This document shows positions 35,105-43,614 of a DNA stretch of 64,000 nt, one piece after another; position 1 is the stretch's first letter; every line of letters begins with the position of its first letter. The stretch covers positions 270,928-334,927 of the forward strand of contig NZ_JACHGF010000004.1 of NCBI RefSeq assembly GCF_014202275.1, given 5' to 3'. The notes beneath the pieces are model-generated. The model saw nothing but the letters and a program-made list of their open reading frames with translations, ran no database searches and was not told the origin of the DNA. Origin of the DNA: Rhabdobacter roseus (lineage in GTDB: Bacteria; Bacteroidota; Bacteroidia; Cytophagales; Spirosomataceae). A program made the position numbers and the translations under genes.

Positions 35105-36393
35105 AGGAGATAATGGGAAGAGCCTGTTGCTGATTTTTTTACAACCCATTCTGCATTTTCCAGATACGTACAGGTGCCTGGGTACCACTTGAATTCCCGG
35201 TACAGTTCAAACATTTCAACGGTAAAGGGGCAAATATATTCCAATATCTGGTAAGTTTCACCGCCAGGGGGGCCTGAAAAGTATACTTTGAGCGTATAAT
35301 TGCCCATGTAAACTCGAAAAGCTTGAATATCGCACCGTAATTGATATATCCCGGCTTCCCGACACATAGGACGTTCCGAATCGAACGTCCACAGGTGGGT
35401 GATTGGCTGATCACGATTGTTAACTACCTGAAAAGAAATACTGGCCCCTCGCAGGGGAAAAGGCGTATGAACGTCTATCTCTACTACCAGGGGAGCCAGG
35501 CAGGTATGGTGGTTATTTGGTAAATTGGTTTTTACTTCTGCCCGGATTATCTGGGGGCGGCTATCGGAGGGTGGAGCGGTGTAGATAAGATTCTTTTTTA
35601 CATAGCGATTCAGGTAGGCATTGATGGTTTCTGGAGTAGTACCTATGTGTGACACCTGTCCGTGGTCCATCAGGATCGCTCGCTGCGTAAGGGTAGATAT
35701 GGCGCTCATGTCATGGCTTACAAAGAGGATTGTCCGCCCCTCTCGCTCGCTGACGTCCTTCATTTTGCCCAGGCATTTTTTCTGAAATTCGGCGTCGCCT
35801 ACGGCCAGTACTTCGTCAATGACCAGGATTTCGGGCTCAAGGTGAGCTGCTACGGCAAAGGCCAGCCGCACGTACATACCCGACGAATACCGCTTTACGG
35901 GGGTATCGATATAGCGCTCAATGCCCGCAAAGTCGACGATCTCGTCAAATTTAGCCCGGATTTCGGCCTTAGTCATGCCTAGTATGGCACCGTTCAGGAA
36001 GATGTTTTCCCGGCCCGTTAGCTCCGGATGAAAGCCTGTTCCCACTTCCAGCAGGGAAGCAATGCGGCCCTTGACCCGGATACGACCACTGGTGGGCTTG
36101 GTAATGCGGGAAAGAATTTTCAGAAAAGTGGATTTGCCAGCGCCGTTTCGGCCAATGATGCCAAGTACCTCGCCCTGCTTTACTTCAAATGAAATGTCCT
36201 TGAGCGCCCATACGTAGTCGCTGGTGCCTTTGATAGTACGATCGTTGGCTTCGCCAATTTTCTGGAAGGGGTCTTCCTGCCCTCGTACGCGCGCCCACCA
36301 GCGGGATACATCCCGACTAAGGGTACCCGTTGAGATTTCACCCAGTTGGTAAAGTTTGGAAATGGTATCTACCTGAATAACCGTATCTGACAT
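35101..36393 (-). CDS. wzt: polysaccharide ABC transporter ATP-binding protein with C-terminal glycan-binding-type domain
   Basis: 430 residues. Walker A GIIGRNGAGKST at 78-89, signature RYSSGMYVRLAFA (about 168-180), Walker B EILVIDEVLAVGD (about 187-199). The first 60 residues include the Wzt-type pre-domain. After about 280 there is a beta-rich C-terminal domain of the Wzt_C type (PLVVEIDVHTPFPLRGASIS, LTFDSERP-like strand), which in known Wzt proteins recognises the modified end of the chain. It energises export of the finished glycan across the inner membrane with Wzm, 66 bases upstream. Confidence 0.93.
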   Translation of the reverse strand: MSDTVIQVDTISKLYQLGEISTGTLSRDVSRWWARVRGQEDPFQKIGEANDRTIKGTSDYVWALKDISFEVKQGEVLGIIGRNGAGKSTFLKILSRITKPTSGRIRVKGRIASLLEVGTGFHPELTGRENIFLNGAILGMTKAEIRAKFDEIVDFAGIERYIDTPVKRYSSGMYVRLAFAVAAHLEPEILVIDEVLAVGDAEFQKKCLGKMKDVSEREGRTILFVSHDMSAISTLTQRAILMDHGQVSHIGTTPETINAYLNRYVKKNLIYTAPPSDSRPQIIRAEVKTNLPNNHHTCLAPLVVEIDVHTPFPLRGASISFQVVNNRDQPITHLWTFDSERPMCREAGIYQLRCDIQAFRVYMGNYTLKVYFSGPPGGETYQILEYICPFTVEMFELYREFKWYPGTCTYLENAEWVVKKSATGSSHYLL

Positions 36394-36459
36394 TTCTTTG
36401 TGGGTTTATGCCGTATTAACCGCATAGCCCTTTTTGTGAGTTGATTTTTTACGTGGCCT

Positions 36460-37320
36460 TTATACCGTATCCATAAAGGATTTTTCTACCCGGTTAAATA
36501 CCAAAATACTGACGGCCAGGGTCACGAGCATGCATACAAAGCTATAAACTAAACCACTTACCGAAAAGTACCCTTCGCCCAGAAAAGAATATTTAAAAGC
36601 TTCTACAATGCTAGTGATGGGGTTGAGCTGGATGAGCCAGCGGTACTTTTCGGGCGCGATGGACAGCGGGTACACGATCGGAGTGGCGTACATGAGAAGC
36701 TGCACGCCAAATTGAATCAGGTACCTCAAATCGCGGTATTTGGTAGTCATAGACGAAATGAGTAAACCAAAACTTAGCCCCAGGCCCGAGAGTAGCAACA
36801 GGTAAATCGGGAATAGCAGCAAGGTACTATTAGGGTTTATATCACTCGTGGGCTTAACTAAGAAATAAACCCAGGTAACCAGGAACAACGTGAGCTGGAC
36901 AAAGAACTTGAAAAGGTTGGAAATAATGATGGATAGGGGGGCGATCAAACGGGGAAAGTACACCTTACCGAAGAGGTTCTGATTGAGTGAAAAGGTACTG
37001 GCGGTTTTCAGCAGGCATTCCTGAAAGTAGTTCCAGAGGGTAATGCCGCTGAGGTAGAAAAGTACCTTGGGTACGCCACCCGTGGAGATCCCGGCGATGT
37101 TGCCAAAGATAAGTACGTAAATAAGGGTGGTGAGAATGGGTTGGATAAAAAACCAGAGCGGCCCCAGTACCGTTTGCTTGTACGTAGACACGATGTCGCG
37201 CCGCACAAAAAGCCCCAGCAGGTCGCGGTACTGCCAGAGCTCGCGCCAGTTGATATCAAACAGCCCGGATAGGGGCTCAATTTCCAGATCCCATTTTTCC
37301 TCTTTGGGGGTACTTTTCAT
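36460..37320 (-). CDS. wzm: polysaccharide ABC transporter permease
   Basis: 286 residues from the ATG at 37320, which overlaps the phosphatase stop as ATGA; the longer frame upstream is read-through in the phosphatase gene. Six membrane segments of the ABC-2 type are seen between about 60 and 280, preceded by a cytoplasmic GLFDINWRELWQYRDLLGLFVRRDI amphipathic stretch typical of Wzm/TagG. It forms the channel for glycan export with Wzt. Confidence 0.93.
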   Translation of the reverse strand: MKSTPKEEKWDLEIEPLSGLFDINWRELWQYRDLLGLFVRRDIVSTYKQTVLGPLWFFIQPILTTLIYVLIFGNIAGISTGGVPKVLFYLSGITLWNYFQECLLKTASTFSLNQNLFGKVYFPRLIAPLSIIISNLFKFFVQLTLFLVTWVYFLVKPTSDINPNSTLLLFPIYLLLLSGLGLSFGLLISSMTTKYRDLRYLIQFGVQLLMYATPIVYPLSIAPEKYRWLIQLNPITSIVEAFKYSFLGEGYFSVSGLVYSFVCMLVTLAVSILVFNRVEKSFMDTV

Positions 37321-37793
37321 AGCGTCGTCAAAATTCTTTCTACCAATTCCCGCACGCAGCCTTCGCCGCCTTTTTTGTCCAGGATAAAAATACCGGGTAC
37401 TTGCTTTACCGCCTCGACGGCGTCGGCCGGGCAGGCGGCCAGACCGACCCGTTGGAGTAAGCCGAGGCAGTTGAGGTCGTCGCCGATGTAGGCTACTTCG
37501 CGGAGCGTAAGGCCTTCCTGTGCGCAAATCGCTTCGGCGGCGGCCAGCTTACCGCCGTCGCGCTGGCTCTGGTAAAGGTAGTCGGCTTTGAGCTTGGCCG
37601 CCCGGCGTGCCACGATCTGCGTGTTTTCGGAGGTGATCATGCCCGTTTTGATGCCCGCCTGGCGCAGCAGCTCGAAGGCCATGCCGTCGCGGGTATTGAA
37701 TTTCTTAAATTCGTCGCCGCTTTCGGTGTAGTACATGCCGCCGTCGGTAAGTACCCCGTCCACGTCGGTCAGGAAGAGCTTGATGCTTACCAT
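37317..37793 (-). CDS. KdsC-like HAD phosphatase of a nonulosonate pathway
   Basis: 158 residues from the ATG at 37793 (MVSIKLFLTDVDGVLTDGG); it overlaps the SDR stop by 7 bases. HAD motifs: DVDGVLTDG (9-17), MITSEN, and YIGDDLN near 112-118, with the GGEGCVREL end typical of KdsC and of KDN-9-phosphate phosphatase. KdsC-like C0 HAD enzymes remove phosphate from 8- or 9-phosphorylated keto-sugars. Next to neuB- and neuA-like genes it suggests that the synthase makes a phosphorylated product. The Asp that often follows GDDLN is Cys here. Confidence 0.85.
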   Translation of the reverse strand: MVSIKLFLTDVDGVLTDGGMYYTESGDEFKKFNTRDGMAFELLRQAGIKTGMITSENTQIVARRAAKLKADYLYQSQRDGGKLAAAEAICAQEGLTLREVAYIGDDLNCLGLLQRVGLAACPADAVEAVKQVPGIFILDKKGGEGCVRELVERILTTL

Positions 37794-38590
37794 GCCGTCC
37801 AGCCTCCATCTACGGTAAGTACGCTGCCCGTCATGTAGCTGGAGGCGTCGGAGGCCAGGAACTCGAAGGGCCCCCGCAACTCCTCGCGCTCGCACATGCG
37901 TCCCATCGGCGAGAGCCGGGCAAAGTTTTCCAGGAAGGCCTCGCCGTGCTTGTGAAGTACCCCGTGGGGCGCAATGGCGTTGCAGCGGATGTTCTCCGAA
38001 GCATAAAAGGTAGCCAGGTACCTGGTGAAGTTAGGAATGAACGACTTGGAAGCCACGTAGTCGACGGGCTTGTAGTGAATGGTACCCTGGCCGAAGTCGT
38101 ACAGGCTCTGGTTGGGCGCTACCAGCGAGTAGGTCGAGGCCACGTTGATGATGTTGCCGTGCCCCTGCCGGAGCATCTGCTTGCACACTTCCTGCGTGAT
38201 GACGATGGTCCCGATGACGTTCACCTCCACCGACTGCCGGAGGGCTTCCAGGGGGTAGTTTTCAAAGCGGCTCTGGTTCATGGGCGCGTCGGCGTCGTAC
38301 TTGGCGTCGATGGCGGCGCAGTTGACGAGTACGTCGATGCGCCCAAAGTACCCCGTGGCTTGCTCCACGGCTTGCTGGCAGCTTTCGGGCGAGGTAATAT
38401 CCAGCGGAAGTACCAGGAACGAAGCTTCGTCGAAGCGCTCGTGAAGTACCCGGATCACCTCGTTCTGAGGGCGCAGGTCGGCCCAGACCACGCGCGCGCC
38501 CTGCTCCATGAAGTAGGTAGCCACCTCCTGGCCAATGAGGCCGAAGGCACCGGTAAAAAAGATGACTTTGTCTCTTACAGAATGGCTCAT
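37787..38590 (-). CDS. short-chain dehydrogenase/reductase in the nonulosonate module
   Basis: 267 residues from the ATG at 38590, which overlaps the previous stop as ATGA; a second ATG at 38599 is less well placed. The cofactor loop is FFTGAFGLIGQEV (TGxxGxIG), with NVASTYSLV and the catalytic YVASK (Tyr-x3-Lys) in place. C-terminal TGSVLTVDGGWTAW is standard. It resembles PtmA-type SDRs found beside sialic- and legionaminic-type synthases; the substrate is not known. Confidence 0.87.
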   Translation of the reverse strand: MSHSVRDKVIFFTGAFGLIGQEVATYFMEQGARVVWADLRPQNEVIRVLHERFDEASFLVLPLDITSPESCQQAVEQATGYFGRIDVLVNCAAIDAKYDADAPMNQSRFENYPLEALRQSVEVNVIGTIVITQEVCKQMLRQGHGNIINVASTYSLVAPNQSLYDFGQGTIHYKPVDYVASKSFIPNFTRYLATFYASENIRCNAIAPHGVLHKHGEAFLENFARLSPMGRMCEREELRGPFEFLASDASSYMTGSVLTVDGGWTAW

Positions 38591-39552
38591 TGGGTACATT
38601 GGGTAATAAGTACCTCCGACTCGCGCAGGTACCTTTGGGAAAGGACGGCGCGGTGGGGTAGTTGGGTTTGTCTAAAAAAGTCCAGCAGTTGCTCCCGGAA
38701 CAGGTCGTTGCGCTCAAAGTCGGCAGCCACGTATTCCTCTTTTCCTTCGGGCGTCTGCACGGTGAGGGTACTTGCGTAATAGTCGAGCACCACGAGCGCC
38801 CGCTCAAAGGTATATTCGTAGCGCCGCTGGGGTACTTGCTGGTAGTAGTTGAGGTGGACGGTCCCCGTCACGCCGTGGGGGTAAGTCAGCAGGAAGGTCG
38901 CCCCCGCTTCGGTGTCTACCTCCAGCGAGGAGCGGTAGTTGTCGGCGCGCTGCCAAGTACTGGCCGAAGTACCCACCAGCCAGTGAGCCAGGTCCAGGTC
39001 GTGGCTGAGCGTGAGCGCCACGCCGCCGCCGAGTGCGCGCCGGGCGGCGTAGGAAGTCCGGTAGTCTTCCCAGGGGTGCCAGTGGGGCAGGTACTCGGCC
39101 CAGGTACTTTGGAACGATAGCAACGGACCGAAGGCCTCGGCGTCGATCCAGCCTTTGAGGCGTTGCAGCAGCGGGTGGTACCGCAGCATGTAGGCCGTTT
39201 GCACTAGTACGTTTTTTTCGGTAGCGTGTTGGCTGAGCTCAGCTATGCCTTGGGTGGTGTGCGAAAGCGGCTTTTCTACCAGCACGTGCAGGCCGCGCTC
39301 CACGCACCAGGTGGTTTGCTCCAGGTGCTGGGCCGTGGGGGTACTTATGATCGCCGCGTAGGGGCCGAATTCCTCCACTTCGCTGAGCTGGGTAAAGGTG
39401 CGTACCGCGTCAGCGGGCAGGGTACGCAGGGGTAGTTGGCGCTGCCGGTACAGGGCCACGTTCAGGTACCCCAGCTCCCGCAATAGCGTCGCGTGGCGCT
39501 CCCCAATGGAGCCCGCACCAAACACAACGAGGGGTACTTCGGGAGCGATCAT
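38587..39552 (-). CDS. Gfo/Idh/MocA-family oxidoreductase
   Basis: 321 residues. Rossmann loop VVFGAGSIGERHATLL (about 9-24), EKPLSHTTQG (about 93-102, the EKP signature), and a C-terminal alpha/beta domain with GGGVALTLSHDLDLAHWLVG. It probably oxidises or reduces a sugar carbon for the unusual acid made by its neighbours. It starts 1 base after the NeuA-like gene. Confidence 0.88.
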   Translation of the reverse strand: MIAPEVPLVVFGAGSIGERHATLLRELGYLNVALYRQRQLPLRTLPADAVRTFTQLSEVEEFGPYAAIISTPTAQHLEQTTWCVERGLHVLVEKPLSHTTQGIAELSQHATEKNVLVQTAYMLRYHPLLQRLKGWIDAEAFGPLLSFQSTWAEYLPHWHPWEDYRTSYAARRALGGGVALTLSHDLDLAHWLVGTSASTWQRADNYRSSLEVDTEAGATFLLTYPHGVTGTVHLNYYQQVPQRRYEYTFERALVVLDYYASTLTVQTPEGKEEYVAADFERNDLFREQLLDFFRQTQLPHRAVLSQRYLRESEVLITQCTQ

Positions 39553-39553
39553 G

Positions 39554-40276
39554 CTAAAATTTGATACAATCGTGTACTTTAATAATACTTTCGGCCCTGA
39601 GGAAACTACTGTAATCGTCGATGTCCACGGCGAAATCCTGGCTCACGATGTGCGGCAGAATGGTACTTCCCGACATGGAATTTTGCTCCAGGATCACCGC
39701 GGGCCGGATCACGTCCAGCGTGCCGATCTGCCAGTAAATGGTGGGTAGCTGCTGGCGGGGCTGGTTGTAGGGCTCAGGTACCCCGTCCAGGGTCAGCAGC
39801 GGCTGCATGGGGGTACTTTCGTCCGCCACGGTCCACATCTTGTAGGGGGTCACGGGCGCGGGCGTCACGACCCGCAGGCTGTCGGCTTCCGAAGTAAGCA
39901 TCCGCTGGATGCAGGCTTCGAGGTCCTGGACAAACCGGATGGGCGAGGTAGGCCGTAGCTGCACCACCAGGTCGGGATGGTAGTTTTCGTGCTGGCGCAG
40001 CCAGTGGAGGGCGTGTACAAATACCTCCAGGTCGGTGCTGTGGTCCTGGGCCAGTTCGGCGGGCCGCAGGAAGGGTACTTCGGCCCCGTAGCTGCGGCTG
40101 ATGGCCGCGATCCGCTCCGAGTCGGTCGATACGATCACCCGCGTGATGGCGGGCGTGACCAGCCCGGCCCGGATGCTGTAACCAATCAGCGGATGCCCGG
40201 CCAGCGGCAGGATGTTCTTGTCGGGCAGGCCCTTGCTACCGCCCCGGGCGGGTACTATCGCCAGGATTTCCTTCAT
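39554..40276 (-). CDS. CMP-nonulosonate cytidylyltransferase (NeuA-like)
   Basis: 240 residues. The CTP-binding strings IVPARGGSKGLPDKN (8-22) and QLRPTSPIR, with STDSERIA and a late VDIDDYSSF, identify the NeuA/PseF/LegF group. It activates an acid sugar with CMP for transfer. It overlaps the synthase gene by 4 bases (ATGA). Which nonulosonic acid it uses cannot be read from the sequence. Confidence 0.9.
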   Translation of the reverse strand: MKEILAIVPARGGSKGLPDKNILPLAGHPLIGYSIRAGLVTPAITRVIVSTDSERIAAISRSYGAEVPFLRPAELAQDHSTDLEVFVHALHWLRQHENYHPDLVVQLRPTSPIRFVQDLEACIQRMLTSEADSLRVVTPAPVTPYKMWTVADESTPMQPLLTLDGVPEPYNQPRQQLPTIYWQIGTLDVIRPAVILEQNSMSGSTILPHIVSQDFAVDIDDYSSFLRAESIIKVHDCIKF

Positions 40277-41145
40277 GCCGTACGGTACTTGAGTTTTTGG
40301 CGCTGTACTTCTTCAATCGCCAGAATCTCGCTGGGTTTATAGGTTAACGCCTCGAAGGTATGGTGCAAATCGCGCACGAGCTTTTGCAGGCCGGGTACTT
40401 CCAGCGAAGCGGCGTGGTCGGTGCCCCGCCAGGTGCGGTCTTTGGTAAAATGCCGCTCGATCCACGTTGCCCCCAGCGTGTAGGCCGCTACGTCAACGGC
40501 GATACCCAGGTGGTGGCCCGAGAAGCCGATCTCCTTCACGCGGGTTTCGAAGAGCTCGTAGAGGCGTCGGATCTCCAGCAGGCAAATATCCCCAAAAGGT
40601 ACCGGATAGCCCGAGGTACAGCTGTAAAGTACCAGGCGGTGGCGTGCCTGGCCCGTTTCCTCAAAAAACTGCACGAGGGTTTCGAGCTCCTCGGAGGTGG
40701 TCATGCCCGAAGACACGTGGACGTCGCCGGCGTAGGTATCGCGCAGCAGGGCCAGCATCTCGAAGTGGTTGTTGCAGGCCGAAGGTACCTTGATAAAATC
40801 CGGCTGTAGCCCGATAATTTCCTGCGCCGACGTCACGTCCCAGACCGAGGTAGCGTAGCCAATCCCGATGGACTCGGCGTAGATTTTGAGCTCGGCGTGT
40901 TGCTCGGTACTCAGCTCCAGGTACTCGCGGTGGGCGCCGTAGGTAGCGCCGTAGGCGTTGTAAGGTACCGGGTGCGGCGCGTTGTATTGTTCTTCGGTCA
41001 GCAGTTCGCGGGAGTTGCGCTTCTGAAATTTGGCGTAGTCGGCCCTACACTCTTTAGCCAGGCGGATGAGTTCCTTGGCGATTTCAAATTGCCCCAGGTG
41101 GTTGCAACCAATCTCGGCGATGACTTTGGGTAGTTTATAGGTCAT
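40273..41145 (-). CDS. NeuB-like nonulosonate synthase without C-terminal SAF domain
   Basis: 290 residues. TIM-barrel motifs are present: IAEIGCNHLG (9-18), YAKFQKR (37-43), FIKVPSACNN (117-126), SSGMTT (145-150), SGHHLGI (209-215, usually S-D-H-T) and IERHFTKDR (229-237). Sialic-acid synthases normally run to about 340-350 residues, with an antifreeze-like SAF domain supplying an active-site Arg from the partner subunit; here the chain stops just after the barrel. It should condense phosphoenolpyruvate with a six-carbon sugar, perhaps phosphorylated. It begins the five-gene nonulosonate module, 24 bases after wzc. Confidence 0.88.
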   Translation of the reverse strand: MTYKLPKVIAEIGCNHLGQFEIAKELIRLAKECRADYAKFQKRNSRELLTEEQYNAPHPVPYNAYGATYGAHREYLELSTEQHAELKIYAESIGIGYATSVWDVTSAQEIIGLQPDFIKVPSACNNHFEMLALLRDTYAGDVHVSSGMTTSEELETLVQFFEETGQARHRLVLYSCTSGYPVPFGDICLLEIRRLYELFETRVKEIGFSGHHLGIAVDVAAYTLGATWIERHFTKDRTWRGTDHAASLEVPGLQKLVRDLHHTFEALTYKPSEILAIEEVQRQKLKYRTA

Positions 41146-41169
41146 AATACTAGGTACAAGGCTTTGGGT

Positions 41170-43614
41170 CTACACGTTGTTCCGGCGGCGGAAGCCCTTC
41201 CGCAGGCGCTCCTTCCAGCTGGGCTGGCCGTTGGAGAGGTACCCGTTGTCGCGGTAGGCGTAGTCGTAGCGGTAGTGGCTGTAGCCTGAGCCGTAGCTGG
41301 GGCTGCTCGTGAAGCTACCGTGCAGATTATCCGGATAAAAATCATTTACAATTACTTTCACTTCGGGGAGGTCGTATTCGTCGGCCAGTTGGCCGGGTAT
41401 GCGGTAGGCCTCTTGGTCGGAGTAGAGCCAGCGCAAAATAAAAAGCACGTGGTCGCACTGCTGGAGGAGCGGTACGTTGTCGGCTACCAGGCCCACGGGA
41501 GCGGTATCGATCAGAACGTAGTCATACTGCTGGCGGCAGTAGGCGAGCAATGTCTCAAACAGCGGTTTTTGCAACAGTTCGCCGGGATTGAACGGAGCGG
41601 GCCCCGCCGGGATGTAGTACAGATTGGGCACGCTGGATGAAAGGGGTACTTTGGTGAGGTCGGTTATTTTTTCCTGAAGGAAATCACTAAGCCCGCGCTG
41701 ATTGGAGTCGTTAAAGAAAAGGTGCAGCCTGGACTTGCGCAGGTCAGCGCCGATCACCACCACGCGTTTACCAATTTTGGTCAGTGAAAGGGCCAGATTA
41801 ACCGTCACGAACGATTTGCCCTCGCCGGATTTTTCGGAGGTAATGATGATTTGCTTGCCTTCGCCGGGCAGGTACCCTTCGCGTTTGCTTTTGGAAAAGC
41901 TCAGCCGGGTACGGAGGGCGCTCATGGACTCGGTAAAGATGTTGCGGTCGGTCAGGAAATTGGTAAGATCCTGGCCGCTGTTGGTTATTTTCTGCGGGAA
42001 ATGGTGCACAATGCCCAGCAGGCTCACACGCGGGTGAGTATCTACCCGGCCTATATCCGAAAAAGATTGATTGAAGTAGCGGGCGGTTAGTACCGAGCCC
42101 AGACCCAAAAGTAGCCCCGCAAACACAAAAAGCGTGATGATTTGGAAAGACTTGGGCGAAACCTTGTCCGTCTCGGGCTGGGTAATGACCCGAAAGGAGG
42201 GCAACATACCGGCCCGCACGATGGACGATTCGATTTCTTTATTGATCAATAGGGAGTAAATATTCTGGTTGACATCGAAGCTGCTTTGCAGGTAGATGTA
42301 GTTTTTTTCCAGGGCCGGAATCTGGCCAAAACGACTTTTCTGCGTATTGATATTCTCAGTCAGGATTTTTATAGTACCTGTATTCTTTTGCTCCTGGAGC
42401 GCAATGTTTTCCAGAATCTGTTGCCGGTACTTGTTCAATTCTTCGTCCAGGTTCCGGATCGTAGCGGCATTCGGGCTAAACTTCAGGAGCAAATCTTTAC
42501 GCTGACTGATAAGGGTGTTGAATCGTTCCAGCAAGCCAATCAAAACGCCGTCCGTGGTGCCGTCGAGCCCAATCGAGAGGTAGTTGACGGGCTCAAAGGT
42601 ACTTCCCAGGTTTTTTTCCAGCATCGCAATATAAGCCCTTTGAATTTCCAGCTCATTTTTGCGTTGTTCCAGCTCCCGTACCTTCCCGGTGATCTCGCTG
42701 GCCGAAGAGGAGACGTTAAAAAGCTGGTTGCGCTGCTTGAAAAGCTCCAGATCACGGGCGGCTTCTTTCAACGAAGCGGCGTAAACCTCCACCTGATCTT
42801 TGATGAAGCGGATCGTCAGGTCCGACGACTGTTGCTTTTGTTTCAGGTCGTATTCGCCGTAGGCTTCCAGCAATTTTTCCAGAAAGTCCTCGGTGAATTT
42901 ATAGTTGTGGTGCCGAAACGAAAGGCTCATGACGGGCATGGCCTCTTCCACTTCGTCGAGGCTAATACGCCAGGCCAGACTACTTACCAGCCGCGCCGGA
43001 TCATTGAACGTAAATTCGTAAAGGTAGTCTTCCTGAGTATCTATTTTATTAATTCGAAAGGTAAGCCCCGGCACCGTTATGATAGCCCGAGCCGCTAGTT
43101 TGAAAGGTACTTCCTGCTCATTGACTTCGTAGAGCAGCTCAAAGTCAGTCTCTAAATGAAAAGTACCATGCTGGTACTTTTTGGGGTCGTAAGCCAGTAC
43201 TTCCAGCACCAGCGGCTTGTAAGGATACACGTCGATACGGCGCAGATCCTTCATTCGGTAGAATGTAAAGGAATTATTTAACTTAGATATAGCGTTCTGG
43301 ACTACCTCCGGCGACTGCACGTTGTACTTCTCGGTGAGGTAGTCGTTGCTACTGGTATTAAACAGAAAGGTAGGCTTGGAGCTGCTGATTTCGTCCAGTT
43401 CCGACTGCTTGTCGGAGTATTTCAGCGTAACGGAGGTAACGTACTGGGGGGTAGCCAGCTTCAGGTACAAAAAACAGAAAATGCCCGCCAGGATGAGTGC
43501 ACTGACGATCCAGTACCAGCGGCTCAGAAATACCTTGCCAACCCGCTGGAAGTTAATGCTTTCCGAACTTCCCAGTAGTTGCTCAAAAAAGGCATTTTCA
43601 TTCTCTCTATTCAT
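41170..43614 (-). CDS. wzc: Wzc-type polysaccharide co-polymerase / BY-kinase
   Basis: 814 residues. Membrane segments at about 33-50 and 487-507 border the periplasmic Wzz and coiled-coil region (QRKNELEIQRAYIAMLEK and similar). The cytoplasmic kinase has Walker A SGEGKS (596-601), Walker A' VVVIGADLRKSR (618-629) and Walker B YVLIDTAP (699-706). A tyrosine cluster (seven Tyr between 774 and 792) follows, the expected autophosphorylation site. It controls chain length and export together with Wza and the CpsB-type phosphatase; it overlaps the latter gene by 8 bases. Confidence 0.93.
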   Translation of the reverse strand: MNRENENAFFEQLLGSSESINFQRVGKVFLSRWYWIVSALILAGIFCFLYLKLATPQYVTSVTLKYSDKQSELDEISSSKPTFLFNTSSNDYLTEKYNVQSPEVVQNAISKLNNSFTFYRMKDLRRIDVYPYKPLVLEVLAYDPKKYQHGTFHLETDFELLYEVNEQEVPFKLAARAIITVPGLTFRINKIDTQEDYLYEFTFNDPARLVSSLAWRISLDEVEEAMPVMSLSFRHHNYKFTEDFLEKLLEAYGEYDLKQKQQSSDLTIRFIKDQVEVYAASLKEAARDLELFKQRNQLFNVSSSASEITGKVRELEQRKNELEIQRAYIAMLEKNLGSTFEPVNYLSIGLDGTTDGVLIGLLERFNTLISQRKDLLLKFSPNAATIRNLDEELNKYRQQILENIALQEQKNTGTIKILTENINTQKSRFGQIPALEKNYIYLQSSFDVNQNIYSLLINKEIESSIVRAGMLPSFRVITQPETDKVSPKSFQIITLFVFAGLLLGLGSVLTARYFNQSFSDIGRVDTHPRVSLLGIVHHFPQKITNSGQDLTNFLTDRNIFTESMSALRTRLSFSKSKREGYLPGEGKQIIITSEKSGEGKSFVTVNLALSLTKIGKRVVVIGADLRKSRLHLFFNDSNQRGLSDFLQEKITDLTKVPLSSSVPNLYYIPAGPAPFNPGELLQKPLFETLLAYCRQQYDYVLIDTAPVGLVADNVPLLQQCDHVLFILRWLYSDQEAYRIPGQLADEYDLPEVKVIVNDFYPDNLHGSFTSSPSYGSGYSHYRYDYAYRDNGYLSNGQPSWKERLRKGFRRRNNV

